Shown one piece after another: positions 8,478 through 17,099 of a DNA stretch of 39,508 bases. Each line of letters begins with the position of its first letter. Positions within the stretch are counted from its first letter, which is position 1. Under the pieces are notes generated by a model. It saw nothing but the letters and a program-made list of their open reading frames with translations, searched no databases and was not told the DNA's origin. This stretch comes from Bdellovibrio sp. (GTDB lineage Bacteria; UBA10199; 2-02-FULL-44-16; DYJF01), in NCBI GenBank assembly GCA_020723205.1, contig DYJF01000004.1, positions 1 through 39,508 of the forward strand, in the 5' to 3' direction. The position numbers were made by a program, and so were the translations under genes.

Positions 8478-8550
8478 CCCACCAGCCGTTTTCTGACCAA
8501 AATACCCCTTTTTTATCAGATAATTAGTCCCTGATCCCGCACGTCCACTG

Positions 8551-8566
8551 TGGCATGCAATTTGTA
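8551..8566 (+). promoter_or_regulatory. Sigma54-like -24/-12 element upstream of the receiver gene
   Basis: TGGCATG, four bases, then TTGTA resembles the consensus TGGCACG-N4-TTGCA. The GG at -24 is intact but the -12 GC is GT. It lies 26 bases before the start at 8592. No good -10/-35 pair is seen nearby. Confidence 0.35.
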
Positions 8567-8591
8567 TTTTCAAAGTCCGCAGGAGGCCCAA

Positions 8592-9050
8592 ATGGGGGAA
8601 TCGAAGAGATTTCCGCGCGTGATGATCGTCGAGGACGACCCGACTTTTCGCTCGTTCTGGGTGAGGTTCTTTGCGGGGATAGGAGTCAACAATTACGTGC
8701 TGCTCTCGGATTCGGTGGAGGCGATGCGGCGGCTGCAAAATGAGCGATACACGCTTCTGATAAGCGACGTCGTGATGCCCCATTGCACCGGATACGATCT
8801 GGCGAAGTTCGCGTGCAAAAAATGGCCGGATCTTCAGATCCTGCTCACAACCGGCTATTCGACCGACCTGTCGCGCTTCGATCTCAAGGACTGCCGCTTC
8901 CATCTCCTGCACAAGCCGTATTGCAACATCGCGGAGATCAAGAAAATGATCCTGCATCTGATAAACGGCGAGAACGTATTTGAGGACGCGTCGGAGGACT
9001 CATTTTCCGAGAACGAGGATTATCCGTGCGTCACCGAATGGCGGCTGTAA
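8592..9050 (+). CDS. Stand-alone response regulator receiver protein
   Basis: The 152-residue product starts at the ATG at 8592 behind AGGAGG (8581-8586). It has the receiver fold: acidic pair Asp15/Asp16 in IVEDDP, phosphoacceptor Asp59 in LLISDVVMP, Thr86/87 in LLTTGYS and Lys108 in LHKPY. About 40 residues follow, with no DNA-binding domain but an acidic C-terminal tail (EDASEDSFSENED). Such proteins pass phosphate or bind partners rather than DNA. The orphan kinase at 2881-4287 is a possible partner by proximity only. The lipoprotein gene follows 12 bases later with its own AAAGGAGGGG site, so the two are likely co-transcribed. Confidence 0.88.
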   Translation: MGESKRFPRVMIVEDDPTFRSFWVRFFAGIGVNNYVLLSDSVEAMRRLQNERYTLLISDVVMPHCTGYDLAKFACKKWPDLQILLTTGYSTDLSRFDLKDCRFHLLHKPYCNIAEIKKMILHLINGENVFEDASEDSFSENEDYPCVTEWRL

Positions 9051-9062
9051 AAAGGAGGGGTT

Positions 9063-10736
9063 ATGAAGAGAACATACGCATCTTTGCTCATCGCGGCTCC
9101 GCTGCTTTTGTTCCTCTGGGGATGCCAGGTCGGCGGAGGGGCCATCCGGCTCGACACCGGCTCCGACACGACGATAGCTTCTTCCATCACCGACGTGGCC
9201 AAGGTGGCCGGCACGCGCGCGACTGTCCAGTTCGCCGTATCGGAGGACATACTCTACACGACGGCCGCGCTCAAATGCATGGACACGATCTACGGCACTA
9301 CATGGAACGACAACGCGGCCGTAGCGTGCAGCTCCGCAGTAGATCTTACACCGGGTGAAACGGAGACCGTGACACTGACGGGCCTCTTGCCTGACAAATC
9401 GTATCTGGTGAAGGCGTTCGTGCCAACATCTCAAGCGATGTCGGTCAAGAGCTCTTCAACTGAAACTGCGCTATCCCCTTCGTTCGAGATCAGCACCGCT
9501 TTGAGCGTCGTCTTTTCCGACTCGTGGCTCGTTTCCTTCGGCTTCGTGTGCGACACGGGCGACGCCAACGGAGACGGCAATACCGACATCCTGTGCGGCG
9601 GGACCACAGGCGATGATATCGGAACGGGCGCGCAGGTCGGCATGATGCTGGGGACCGGCTCCATCCCATCTTCGGGATTTTCCGTCGTCAAGTTCTCATC
9701 TGACCCGGTCAACGGCTCCTCTCCGGGCTGGTGCTCATTGTTAGAGGACATAAACGGCGACGGCCATGACGACGTCGTGATAAGCGATTTCAGATGGGAC
9801 GATCCAATAACAGCCGGCGACGAATCAAACGGCGCCCTCTACTTCTTCTACGGCCCGCTCGCCGTGAGCGCCGGCGACACGCTGTCACTGCCCAACGACG
9901 CCAATCAGGTGATCACCGACTCCATGGCCGGCGTGGAGTTTTTGGGCCAGTCGTGCGCGTACTATCCGGACCTGAACGTTCTTCTGGTCGGTTGGCCGGG
10001 CTATACCTGGGCGAGCGGGTCCTGCAACGGCGGGGAAAACTGCGGCGGCATCATGGGCTATCAGTGGAGCAGTTCTCTGTCCCAAATGGTCGAAGCGTTC
10101 GATGGGCCGATCCTTAAGGACTATACAGTGGCGGACGCGAAACTGGGAGAGAGGATGAACGTCGGCGACTACAACGGAGACGGCGTTGTTGATCTCCACT
10201 ACCTGTTCACGAAGAACGGGACCTACGGGACAAGGTGCCACGACACGAAGGTGATACTCGGAGGATCGACCACACCGCCGGGCACGGCCTTGCACACATC
10301 GACGTACTGTCTGCCCGATCAGGGCGCGTTCCTTATGGGCACAAGCTACCTCGACGTCAATCAGGACGGCTACGACGATTTTGTCGTGTACGAGCTGGTG
10401 GTCTCGCCGGCCGACTACAAGGTGACCATCTACTACGGCGGCGCCACGGTGGACCCCACGCGCTCCGAAGTGCTCGAAGGATCTGACGAGTGGCTCGTAG
10501 GAGTTGCGGCGGCAGACGTCGATTACAACGGCACAATGGAAGTGGTGCTGACCGGCACTTTTGAAACCTCGATATACGACATATTGAGCGAAAGAATCGG
10601 CGACGAACTCGGCGTCCTCGCCATGCGCGACCGCTTCAACGCCGTCATAATGGATCTGAACGGCGACGGCTATCCCGAGTTCATCAATGTCGGAACCGAT
10701 TATGCCTACAGCGCCTATTTCGCGATCAGCTATTGA
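9063..10736 (+). CDS. FG-GAP/VCBS-repeat surface lipoprotein
   Basis: The 557 residues begin with a lipoprotein signal, hydrophobic MKRTYASLLIAAPLLLFLW followed by the lipobox Cys in LWGC. A short beta domain (about residues 40-135) precedes a series of FG-GAP-type calcium-binding loops: DANGDGNTD, DINGDGHDD, DYNGDGVVD, DVNQDGYDD, a degenerate DVDYNGTME, and DLNGDGYPE. This DxNxDGxxD pattern is that of integrin-alpha-like beta-propellers, which bind calcium and usually act outside the cell in adhesion or recognition. Several Cys residues in the propeller may form disulfides. The gene ends in a strong terminator. It shares a transcript start region with the receiver protein; a joint role is inference. 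Confidence 0.85.
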   Translation: MKRTYASLLIAAPLLLFLWGCQVGGGAIRLDTGSDTTIASSITDVAKVAGTRATVQFAVSEDILYTTAALKCMDTIYGTTWNDNAAVACSSAVDLTPGETETVTLTGLLPDKSYLVKAFVPTSQAMSVKSSSTETALSPSFEISTALSVVFSDSWLVSFGFVCDTGDANGDGNTDILCGGTTGDDIGTGAQVGMMLGTGSIPSSGFSVVKFSSDPVNGSSPGWCSLLEDINGDGHDDVVISDFRWDDPITAGDESNGALYFFYGPLAVSAGDTLSLPNDANQVITDSMAGVEFLGQSCAYYPDLNVLLVGWPGYTWASGSCNGGENCGGIMGYQWSSSLSQMVEAFDGPILKDYTVADAKLGERMNVGDYNGDGVVDLHYLFTKNGTYGTRCHDTKVILGGSTTPPGTALHTSTYCLPDQGAFLMGTSYLDVNQDGYDDFVVYELVVSPADYKVTIYYGGATVDPTRSEVLEGSDEWLVGVAAADVDYNGTMEVVLTGTFETSIYDILSERIGDELGVLAMRDRFNAVIMDLNGDGYPEFINVGTDYAYSAYFAISY

Positions 10737-10756
10737 TGGGACAAATACATAGATAA

Positions 10757-10782
10757 GCCCGCCTTCAGGGCGGGCTTTTTTG
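10757..10782 (+). terminator. Rho-independent terminator after the lipoprotein gene
   Basis: GCCCGCC (10757-10763) pairs with GGCGGGC (10769-10775) around a 5-base loop, followed by a T6 run. It lies between the convergent lipoprotein and helicase genes. On the minus strand the hairpin directly follows the helicase stop but has no T-run. Confidence 0.92.
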
Positions 10783-12969
10783 TTACAGAGGAACAAGTCC
10801 CGCCTTTTCGGCGATCAGCCGCTTGACGAAACCGCTCTTGAACTGCACCGTGACCTTGTGGCCGGCGGACGACGGCTCGCACTTTTTAACGAACCCCATG
10901 CCGAATGTGGAATGATGCACCTTTGTCCCTGTCGCAAACATCGTGGTGCGTTCCTCGGGAGGGCGCTGGTCGAAATCATCAAAAGACGCGAGACGCGAGA
11001 CGCGAGACTCAAAACCCGTAAACACTGCCGGTGTTGCCGGCCTCACCAACATCTTTTCGGAGCTCAATGATGATTTGAACTCGTCTGGGATCTCGTCCAA
11101 GAACCTGGACGCCACCCCGTACCTCGTCGTCCCGAACGTGCGCCGCCTGAAGGCGTGCGACATAGCAAGCTTTTCCTTGGCGCGCGTCATGCCGACATAG
11201 CATAGGCGCCTCTCCTCTTCGAGCTCGTCGGGGTCTTCAAGTGAGCGCGCGTGAGGGAAAAGCCCCTCTTCCATGCCGGCCATGAAGACCACGGGAAACT
11301 CCAGCCCCTTCGCCAGATGGAGCGTCATGAGCGTGACCGCGTCGTCCCCCTCCTTCATCCCGTCCAGATCGCTCACCAGCGCCACCTGGTCCAGAAACTG
11401 CGTCAGCGCCGGAGTGTCGGGATCGGCATCGAACTCCTCCACAGCTGCAACGAGCTCGTTTATGTTCTCGAGCCGCTCCTCCGATTCAACGGACTTTTTG
11501 AGGGTCAGATCCCCGACATAACCGCTCCTCTCCAGAATGTCCTGCAAGAGCTCCGGGAGGGACCTCGTCAAGGCATCCTTGTTCAGATCCTCGATCATGT
11601 CGCAGAACAAGGTCAGTTTCTTCGCAACGGCGGGCCTTGCGGCCGGAGAGGATGCAAATTCCCTAATCGCCTCGAAGAACGGAAGAGAGCGGGCGGCGGC
11701 CAGATCGCGAATTGCGGAAATGGTCTCCTTGCCGATACCGCGCGGAGGGACATTTATAATGCGCATGAGAGAGACGTCGTCCCTTTGTTCCGCGATAACC
11801 CTAAGATAGGCAAGCGCATCCTTGATCTCTTTCCTTTCGTAAAAGCGAAAACCACCGAAGATACGGTGAGGGACCCCCGCCTCCATAAAAACGTCCTCGA
11901 AGGGTCTCGACTGGGCGTTCGTCCTGTAAAAGATCGCGATATCGTTCAAGGAGCGGCCGCCCTTCCTCATCTCTCCTATTTTTTCCGCGATAAGCTCGGC
12001 TTCACCGCGCTCGCTTGCGGAGGCAAAGACCTCGATCGGCACGCCCTTCGCGTTGTCTGTCCAGAGCGTCTTGGGTTTTCTTGCCGCGTTGTTCGCGATG
12101 ACCGCCCCGGCGGCGTCTATGATGGTCTTCGTGGAACGATAGTTCTGCTCAAGCCGTATCACCGTCGCGCCGGAAAAGTCCTTCTCGAAACGCAGGATAT
12201 TGGAGATATCGGCGCCGCGCCACCTGTAGATGCTCTGGTCCTCGTCGCCAACGACGCAGATGTTCTTATGGTCGCGGACCAGCATCTCTATGAAACGGTA
12301 CTGCGCGTGGTTCGTGTCCTGATACTCGTCAACAAGCACGTACTGAAAACGCCTGCGATACGATCCAAGGATATCCTCGTTCTTCTCGAACAGCAGGACG
12401 GCAAGACGGATCAGATCTCCGAAATCCATCGCCTGCATCTCCAGCATGCGCCTCTGATAGAGATCAAAAACGTCCGCCATCTTCTCCTGCCAGAAATTGC
12501 CGGCAAAGGCGCGGTATTCGTCGGCGCCGTGGCAGCGGTCCTTGGCCCTGTAGATCTGGTCCAGCGCCGATCCGGGTTGTATGAGCTTTTCGGCAATGTC
12601 CAGCTCCTTCAGGCATCCCTTCACGAGCTGAAGACTGTCGGCCTCGTCGAACACCCTGAAATTGGGCCCGTAGCCGACCTCCAGCGGATGTCTCCTCAAT
12701 ATCCTAAGACACGTTGAATGGAACGTTGCGATGAGAAGGTCGCGCGCTCGCGGCCCTAACATCCTCTCGAGACGGGCCCTCATCTCTCCCGCCGCCTTGT
12801 TCGTGAAGGTCACCGCGAGGATGTTCGCCGGATGGACATTGTGATGCGATATCAGGTGAGCGATCCGGTGGACGATCACGCGGGTCTTGCCGCTGCCGGC
12901 GCCCGCCACGACGAGGAGAGGGCCGCTGCCGTGCCGGACGGCTTCATTCTGTTGAGGATTGAGGTCCAC
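10783..12969 (-). CDS. pcrA: UvrD/PcrA-type superfamily 1 DNA helicase
   Basis: The 728 residues match PcrA/UvrD in length and order. Visible motifs are the Q-motif LNPQQNEAV, Walker A AGAGSGKT, motif II VDEYQDTN, motif III VVGDEDQSIYRWRGA, motif IV EQNYRST, motif V VTLMTLHLAKGLEFPVVF, and motif VI RLCYVGMTRAKE. A Tudor-like C-terminal domain (about the last 60 residues) follows a linker. It unwinds DNA in repair and removes RNA polymerase or recombinase from DNA. The start is a GTG at 12969, two bases after the glmS stop, so the genes are coupled. The linker before the Tudor-like domain is encoded by a heptamer tandem repeat (10985-11005). The choice between pcrA and uvrD as symbol is uncertain. 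Confidence 0.93.
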   Translation of the reverse strand: MDLNPQQNEAVRHGSGPLLVVAGAGSGKTRVIVHRIAHLISHHNVHPANILAVTFTNKAAGEMRARLERMLGPRARDLLIATFHSTCLRILRRHPLEVGYGPNFRVFDEADSLQLVKGCLKELDIAEKLIQPGSALDQIYRAKDRCHGADEYRAFAGNFWQEKMADVFDLYQRRMLEMQAMDFGDLIRLAVLLFEKNEDILGSYRRRFQYVLVDEYQDTNHAQYRFIEMLVRDHKNICVVGDEDQSIYRWRGADISNILRFEKDFSGATVIRLEQNYRSTKTIIDAAGAVIANNAARKPKTLWTDNAKGVPIEVFASASERGEAELIAEKIGEMRKGGRSLNDIAIFYRTNAQSRPFEDVFMEAGVPHRIFGGFRFYERKEIKDALAYLRVIAEQRDDVSLMRIINVPPRGIGKETISAIRDLAAARSLPFFEAIREFASSPAARPAVAKKLTLFCDMIEDLNKDALTRSLPELLQDILERSGYVGDLTLKKSVESEERLENINELVAAVEEFDADPDTPALTQFLDQVALVSDLDGMKEGDDAVTLMTLHLAKGLEFPVVFMAGMEEGLFPHARSLEDPDELEEERRLCYVGMTRAKEKLAMSHAFRRRTFGTTRYGVASRFLDEIPDEFKSSLSSEKMLVRPATPAVFTGFESRVSRLASFDDFDQRPPEERTTMFATGTKVHHSTFGMGFVKKCEPSSAGHKVTVQFKSGFVKRLIAEKAGLVPL
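10985..11005. repeat. Heptanucleotide tandem repeat inside the helicase gene
   Basis: Three perfect copies of GACGCGA in a row, followed by the partial unit GAC. They encode the SRVSRLAS linker ahead of the C-terminal Tudor-like domain. Gain or loss of one 7-base unit would change the frame and remove that domain. Confidence 0.9.
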
Positions 12970-12971
12970 TG

Positions 12972-14804
12972 TTATTCGACCGTTACGCTCTTGGCCAGGT
13001 TCCTTGGCTGGTCAACGTCCGTTCCCTTGTGATCGGCGACGTAATAGGCAAGCAGTTGCAAGGGCAACGAAGCCAGAAGCGGCGTTGTGAACCAGCTGGC
13101 CTTGGGCAAGCTTATCATGTGCGAGGATTTCTCCGCTACCTGCCTGTCCCCGTTCGTCGATATAGCGATGATGTTCGCGCCCCGCGCCCTCACCTCTTCG
13201 ATGTTCGAAAGGACCTTTTCGTAGGTCGAGTCCTTCGGGACTATGGCGACCACCGGCACACCCCTGTCTATGAGAGCTATGGGGCCGTGCTTCAGCTCGC
13301 CGGCCGCGAACCCCTCCGCGTGCACGTAGGAGATCTCCTTGAGCTTAAGGGCGCCCTCGAGGGCTATCGGGAAATTCACTCCGCGCGCGATGTAAATGAC
13401 ATGCGACGCTGAAAGCGTGCCCTCCGCGATCTTTTTCACGCACGAGGCCTTTTCAAGGACCGCCTTCATCTGGCGCGGGACCATCACCATCTCGTCTATG
13501 CGCTCCCTAAGGAATGAGCTGTCTACGTTCCCGACGCGCCGGCCGAGGTACAGGCCCAACATAAGAAGGGCGGCGAGCTGCGCGGTGAAGGCCTTCGTCG
13601 AGGCAACACCGATCTCCGGACCCGCGTGCGTGTAAAGATGCGCGTTCGACGCCCTCGCTATTGAGCTCCCAACGACGTTGCATATCGAGAGGACCTTCGC
13701 GCCCTTTTCGCGGACCATGTGCACCGCGGCGAGCGTGTCGGCGGTCTCGCCAGACTGCGAAATCGGGATCACAAGCGTTCTCTTCCCCACTATCGGCTCG
13801 CGGTAACGGTACTCCGAAGCGAGATCGATGTACACGGGGATGCGCGCTAGGGATTCGATATAATATTTTCCGACGAGCCCCGCGTGCCACGACGTTCCGC
13901 ACGCTATGATGTCTATCTCGTCGAACGGAAGCTTCTTGCCCGCAAACAGCGATTCCGCGTCGTCAAGTGCGATCGTCCCCTTCGACGGGATAAGCCGCCC
14001 GGCGAAAGTATCCTCGATGGCCGTGGGCTGCTCGTGGATCTCTTTGAGCATGAAGTGCTTGAAGCCGCCCTTCTCCGCCATCAGCGGGTTCCACGGGATA
14101 CGCTCCGGTTCGCGGCTGATCCTTGTTCCGTCCACCGAAAAGATATCGAGCTTGTCCGACGTAACGACGCCGACCTCTCCGTCCTCTATGAAAAGGACCT
14201 TCTTCGTGTACGGAAGAAGCGCCGGAATATCCGAAGCGATGAAGTTCTCCCTGTCGCCGAAGCCGGCCACAAGGGGATTTCCGTGTTTTGCAATATAGAG
14301 CTTTCCGGGGTCCTTTGCGTTCATGATTACGAGCGCATAAGAGCCGCGAATCTGCTCAAGGGACATCTTGATGGCGTCCATCACAGGGGCGCCGCGGTCG
14401 GTATGATAGCGGACCAGATGGCAGATGACCTCGGTGTCGGTCTCGGAACTGAACTCGTGCCCCTTTTTGATGAGGAACCTTCTAAGCTCGGCGTGGTTCT
14501 CTATTATCCCGTTATGCACGACAACGATGTCGCCGGACCTGTGGGGATGGGCGTTCGTTTCAGAGGGGCGCCCGTGCGTTGCCCAGCGCGTGTGGCCTAT
14601 GCCTATCCTGCCTTCGGGCGGGTCCTTGCGCACCAGCGCCTCAAGGCGGTTGAGCTTCCCCTCGGAGCGCTTGATATTTATTCCGCGATGATTGTGGATT
14701 GCAATGCCCGCGGAATCGTATCCGCGGTATTCAAGGCGCTTCAACCCGTCAAGCAAAATAGGGGTTGCCTCACGACGGCCGACATAGCCGATGATTCCGC
14801 ACAT
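12972..14804 (-). CDS. glmS: Glutamine--fructose-6-phosphate aminotransferase (isomerizing)
   Basis: The 610 residues show the full enzyme. The N-terminal glutaminase domain starts MCGIIGYVG with the catalytic Cys2, then GYDSAGIAI and GHTRWATHG. Two SIS isomerase domains follow, with IACGTSWHAG, ISQSGETADTLAAV and VASTKAFTAQ. The C terminus ends in QPRNLAKSVTVE as in the family. It makes glucosamine-6-phosphate from fructose-6-phosphate and glutamine, the first step to UDP-GlcNAc. It lies downstream of glmU in the same direction, and an AAGGAG site precedes the start. No glmS ribozyme is visible in the 119 bases upstream. Confidence 0.97.
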   Translation of the reverse strand: MCGIIGYVGRREATPILLDGLKRLEYRGYDSAGIAIHNHRGINIKRSEGKLNRLEALVRKDPPEGRIGIGHTRWATHGRPSETNAHPHRSGDIVVVHNGIIENHAELRRFLIKKGHEFSSETDTEVICHLVRYHTDRGAPVMDAIKMSLEQIRGSYALVIMNAKDPGKLYIAKHGNPLVAGFGDRENFIASDIPALLPYTKKVLFIEDGEVGVVTSDKLDIFSVDGTRISREPERIPWNPLMAEKGGFKHFMLKEIHEQPTAIEDTFAGRLIPSKGTIALDDAESLFAGKKLPFDEIDIIACGTSWHAGLVGKYYIESLARIPVYIDLASEYRYREPIVGKRTLVIPISQSGETADTLAAVHMVREKGAKVLSICNVVGSSIARASNAHLYTHAGPEIGVASTKAFTAQLAALLMLGLYLGRRVGNVDSSFLRERIDEMVMVPRQMKAVLEKASCVKKIAEGTLSASHVIYIARGVNFPIALEGALKLKEISYVHAEGFAAGELKHGPIALIDRGVPVVAIVPKDSTYEKVLSNIEEVRARGANIIAISTNGDRQVAEKSSHMISLPKASWFTTPLLASLPLQLLAYYVADHKGTDVDQPRNLAKSVTVE

Positions 14805-14923
14805 TAGTTCCGCTCCTTGATTTCAAATCCCCTGCAAAAGACCGGCAATTGGTGGGGTCGTATAACAAAAAATCAGGCAAACGGTCAAGGGCTAAAGGCC
14901 AATGGCGAAAGCCCTTTATCCCT

Positions 14924-16312
14924 TCACCTTTTACCTTTAACCTGTCTCTTAGGTTTCCAATTTTTAACTATAACTTGGGGCGACCTTGTGAGGGCCAAGG
15001 CCTTGGGCGGCACATCCTTGGTTATCGTTGAGCCGGCGCCGATGGTGGCGCCCCTTCCTATCCTGACCGGTGCCACGAACTGCGTGTCGCTGCCGATGAA
15101 CGCCCCCTCGCCCACGAAGGTCCTGTACTTCGCCCTGCCGTCGTAATTGCACGTTATCGTCCCGCAGCCGACGTTAACGCGGGGTCCTATGGTCGCGTCG
15201 CCCAAATAGGTGAGATGGTTCGCCTTCGCGCCTTCCTTTATCTCGCTCTTCTTTATCTCGACAAAATTTCCGATGCGGACGTTCTTCCCTATCACCGATG
15301 CGGGCCTCAAACGGGAGAAGGGCCCCACGACTGCGGCGCGCGCGATCGAACTGTCCTCTATCACGCTGTACGACCTGATATGAACGCTATCGTCCACCGT
15401 GCTGTTCTTGAGAACGACGCCGTTCTCTATCGTGCACGCCGAACCGATGCGGCTCTTCCCGAGAAGCATGGCTCCAGGCCAGATAGTGGTATCGTTGCCT
15501 ATTCTGACGTCCGCATCGATGTAGGTCCGTTCAGGGTCAACGATGCTGACGCCGGCAAGCATATGGCGGCGGTTGATGCGCTCCCTCATGCAAGCGGTCG
15601 CCTCCGCAAGGTCGACGCGCGTATTGACGCCCAGAAACTCGCGCGGGTCCCCTCCTCCCGGAAACGCGACCATTTTTTTCCCTTCGCTTATCGCACGATG
15701 CGCGATGTCGGTAAGGTAATATTCCTTCTGGTGGTTTTTCGGTTCGATCTTCGTGAGCGTGTCGAAGAGCCATTTCTTCTCAACGCAGAATATGCCGCTG
15801 TTGACCTCTTTCACCGCGAGGTCGTCTTTGTGCGCATCCCTTGCCTCGACTATCCGCACCGGCTGGCCGTCCAGATCACGTATGATCCGCCCGTAGCTTC
15901 CGGGGTCCTTCATCTCCATCGTGAGCACACCGCAGACCGCATTTTGTTCTTCAACCTCGCTGACGAATTTCTTCAGCGTCTCTTCCCTTACCAGAGGGGC
16001 GTCCCCGCAAAGTATCAGGACGCGGCCCTTGAAACCGGACAGGGCCGGCCTTGCCTGAAGCACGGCATGGCCCGTGCCCAGCGCCTCCCGCTGTATCGCG
16101 ACGATCCCGCCCCTCGACTTCACCTCGGCCATCACATCCCGCTGGTCGGGACCGGCCACGACGACAAGGGGCCTGACATTAACGGCTGCGGCCGCCTCAA
16201 TAGAATAGGTTATAAGGGGCCGGCCGGCCAATAAATGCATGACCTTGGATGTCTTGGACTTCATCCGCGTGCTCTTACCCGCGGCTAGGATGACGACGGC
16301 TAATTTCCCCAT
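14924..16312 (-). CDS. glmU: Bifunctional GlmU: GlcNAc-1-P uridyltransferase / glucosamine-1-P acetyltransferase
   Basis: From the ATG at 16312, behind AAAGGAGCC, the protein is 462 residues; a longer TTG-started frame to 16333 includes the ribosome site and is rejected. The N-terminal domain has LAAGKSTRMKSKTSKVMH, the nucleotidyltransferase signature. The C-terminal left-handed beta-helix shows hexapeptide repeats, including GVVLKNSTVDDSVHIRSYS and VRIGNFVEIKKSEI, and the acetyltransferase segment GDATIGPRVNVGCGTITCNYDG. It makes UDP-GlcNAc from GlcN-1-P. It is followed by glmS, so two UDP-GlcNAc enzymes form one unit with the helicase. The last codons run into a heptad-like AAGG-rich tract. 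Confidence 0.96.
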   Translation of the reverse strand: MGKLAVVILAAGKSTRMKSKTSKVMHLLAGRPLITYSIEAAAAVNVRPLVVVAGPDQRDVMAEVKSRGGIVAIQREALGTGHAVLQARPALSGFKGRVLILCGDAPLVREETLKKFVSEVEEQNAVCGVLTMEMKDPGSYGRIIRDLDGQPVRIVEARDAHKDDLAVKEVNSGIFCVEKKWLFDTLTKIEPKNHQKEYYLTDIAHRAISEGKKMVAFPGGGDPREFLGVNTRVDLAEATACMRERINRRHMLAGVSIVDPERTYIDADVRIGNDTTIWPGAMLLGKSRIGSACTIENGVVLKNSTVDDSVHIRSYSVIEDSSIARAAVVGPFSRLRPASVIGKNVRIGNFVEIKKSEIKEGAKANHLTYLGDATIGPRVNVGCGTITCNYDGRAKYRTFVGEGAFIGSDTQFVAPVRIGRGATIGAGSTITKDVPPKALALTRSPQVIVKNWKPKRQVKGKR

Positions 16313-16375
16313 TTTGGCTCCTTTTTTTAGCAACTTCGGGAGTCTACATTCCGAAAATGGCTATGACAAGGCCTT

Positions 16376-16405
16376 TTGACAACCGCCACACCTACGTGCT
16401 ATGGA
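16376..16405 (+). promoter_or_regulatory. Candidate sigma70 promoter for the 16437 gene
   Basis: A perfect TTGACA (16376-16381) and TATGGA (16400-16405) are 18 bases apart, ahead of the start at 16437. The -35 is strong and the -10 matches half of consensus. It lies in the divergent region between glmU and the membrane protein gene. Confidence 0.5.
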
Positions 16406-16436
16406 AGGCCCATCGGGGGACAGCGAGGAGGAGCAT

Positions 16437-17099
16437 ATGAGCGAGACAAAGGCAAAGAGTGGAAGGCATCCTTCAAACATCATCTTCAATCTCATCGCGC
16501 TTGGCCTTCTGCTGACGGTGATCGTCTTTCTCCACCAGATACTCAAAAAACCGAAACCGGAAGCGCCCGTTGAAACGGCGAAGTCGGTCTCCGCACTTCC
16601 CGCGCCCGTGTCCCAAACACTGCCGCCGCTCGAACCCGTTGCGGTCGAACCGGAGAAAGAAAAGGCCGCCGTCGTGGAGCTGCCCGTGAAAGAGCCGGAG
16701 GCGAAACCGGTCGTTCTGAAGGCGGAGACAAAACCGGTAACGAAAAAGAGTTCATCGATAGCCGAGAATGAGATAAGCCCCGCGGAACTTGACGGTGAGG
16801 AGGCGCGCAGGCGCTATATCGAGGACAACAAGCGGCTCTCATCCGGCGATGCTAAGATCGAAAGATCGCCGACAAAGGCGGCTCCGAGATCGGCTTCAAA
16901 CGAGCTTGACCGCGAGGCGGCAACCCGCTTCGAACCTAGAAGCTCGTACGATCTTGATGACGAAGCGGCGAGACAAAAATACAATGACGAGAACCGCCGC
17001 CTTTCACGCACCGTTAACACGCGGGAACGGCCGAAAGAGGAAGCGAGAAAACCGGCATCCACCGGGGGCGACGAGTATATCCCGTTCGAGAACAGATGA
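16437..17099 (+). CDS. Single-pass membrane protein with proline-rich linker and short acidic/basic repeats
   Basis: From the ATG at 16437, behind GGAGGAG, the product is 220 residues. One membrane helix (about residues 15-35, NIIFNLIALGLLLTVIVFL) is followed by a Pro/Glu/Lys-rich linker (about 38-110), like the spacer of envelope-spanning proteins. Next come three related segments. Residues 119-136 read DGEEARRRYIEDNKRLSS, residues 174-191 read DDEAARQKYNDENRRLSR, and a shorter DREAATRFEPR lies at 158. The protein ends in GGDEYIPFENR. I do not recognise the family. Its stop overlaps the tldD start (ATGA), so the two are coupled. An envelope scaffold or a substrate of TldD/TldE processing is only a guess. 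Confidence 0.7.
   Translation: MSETKAKSGRHPSNIIFNLIALGLLLTVIVFLHQILKKPKPEAPVETAKSVSALPAPVSQTLPPLEPVAVEPEKEKAAVVELPVKEPEAKPVVLKAETKPVTKKSSSIAENEISPAELDGEEARRRYIEDNKRLSSGDAKIERSPTKAAPRSASNELDREAATRFEPRSSYDLDDEAARQKYNDENRRLSRTVNTRERPKEEARKPASTGGDEYIPFENR

Noticed and set aside
8471-8500. Two copies of TTTCTGACC after the AroE-like gene
   Set aside because: Nine-base direct repeats at this distance are too short to mean much by themselves.
11251-12717. A plus-strand 488-codon frame opposite the helicase
   Set aside because: Shadow of a GC-rich gene with clear helicase motifs on the other strand.
14805-14923. A glmS ribozyme upstream of glmS
   Set aside because: I could not find the conserved core; the gap is the heptad tract and a normal ribosome site.
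15215-16234. A plus-strand 339-codon frame opposite glmU
   Set aside because: Antisense of glmU; no motifs.
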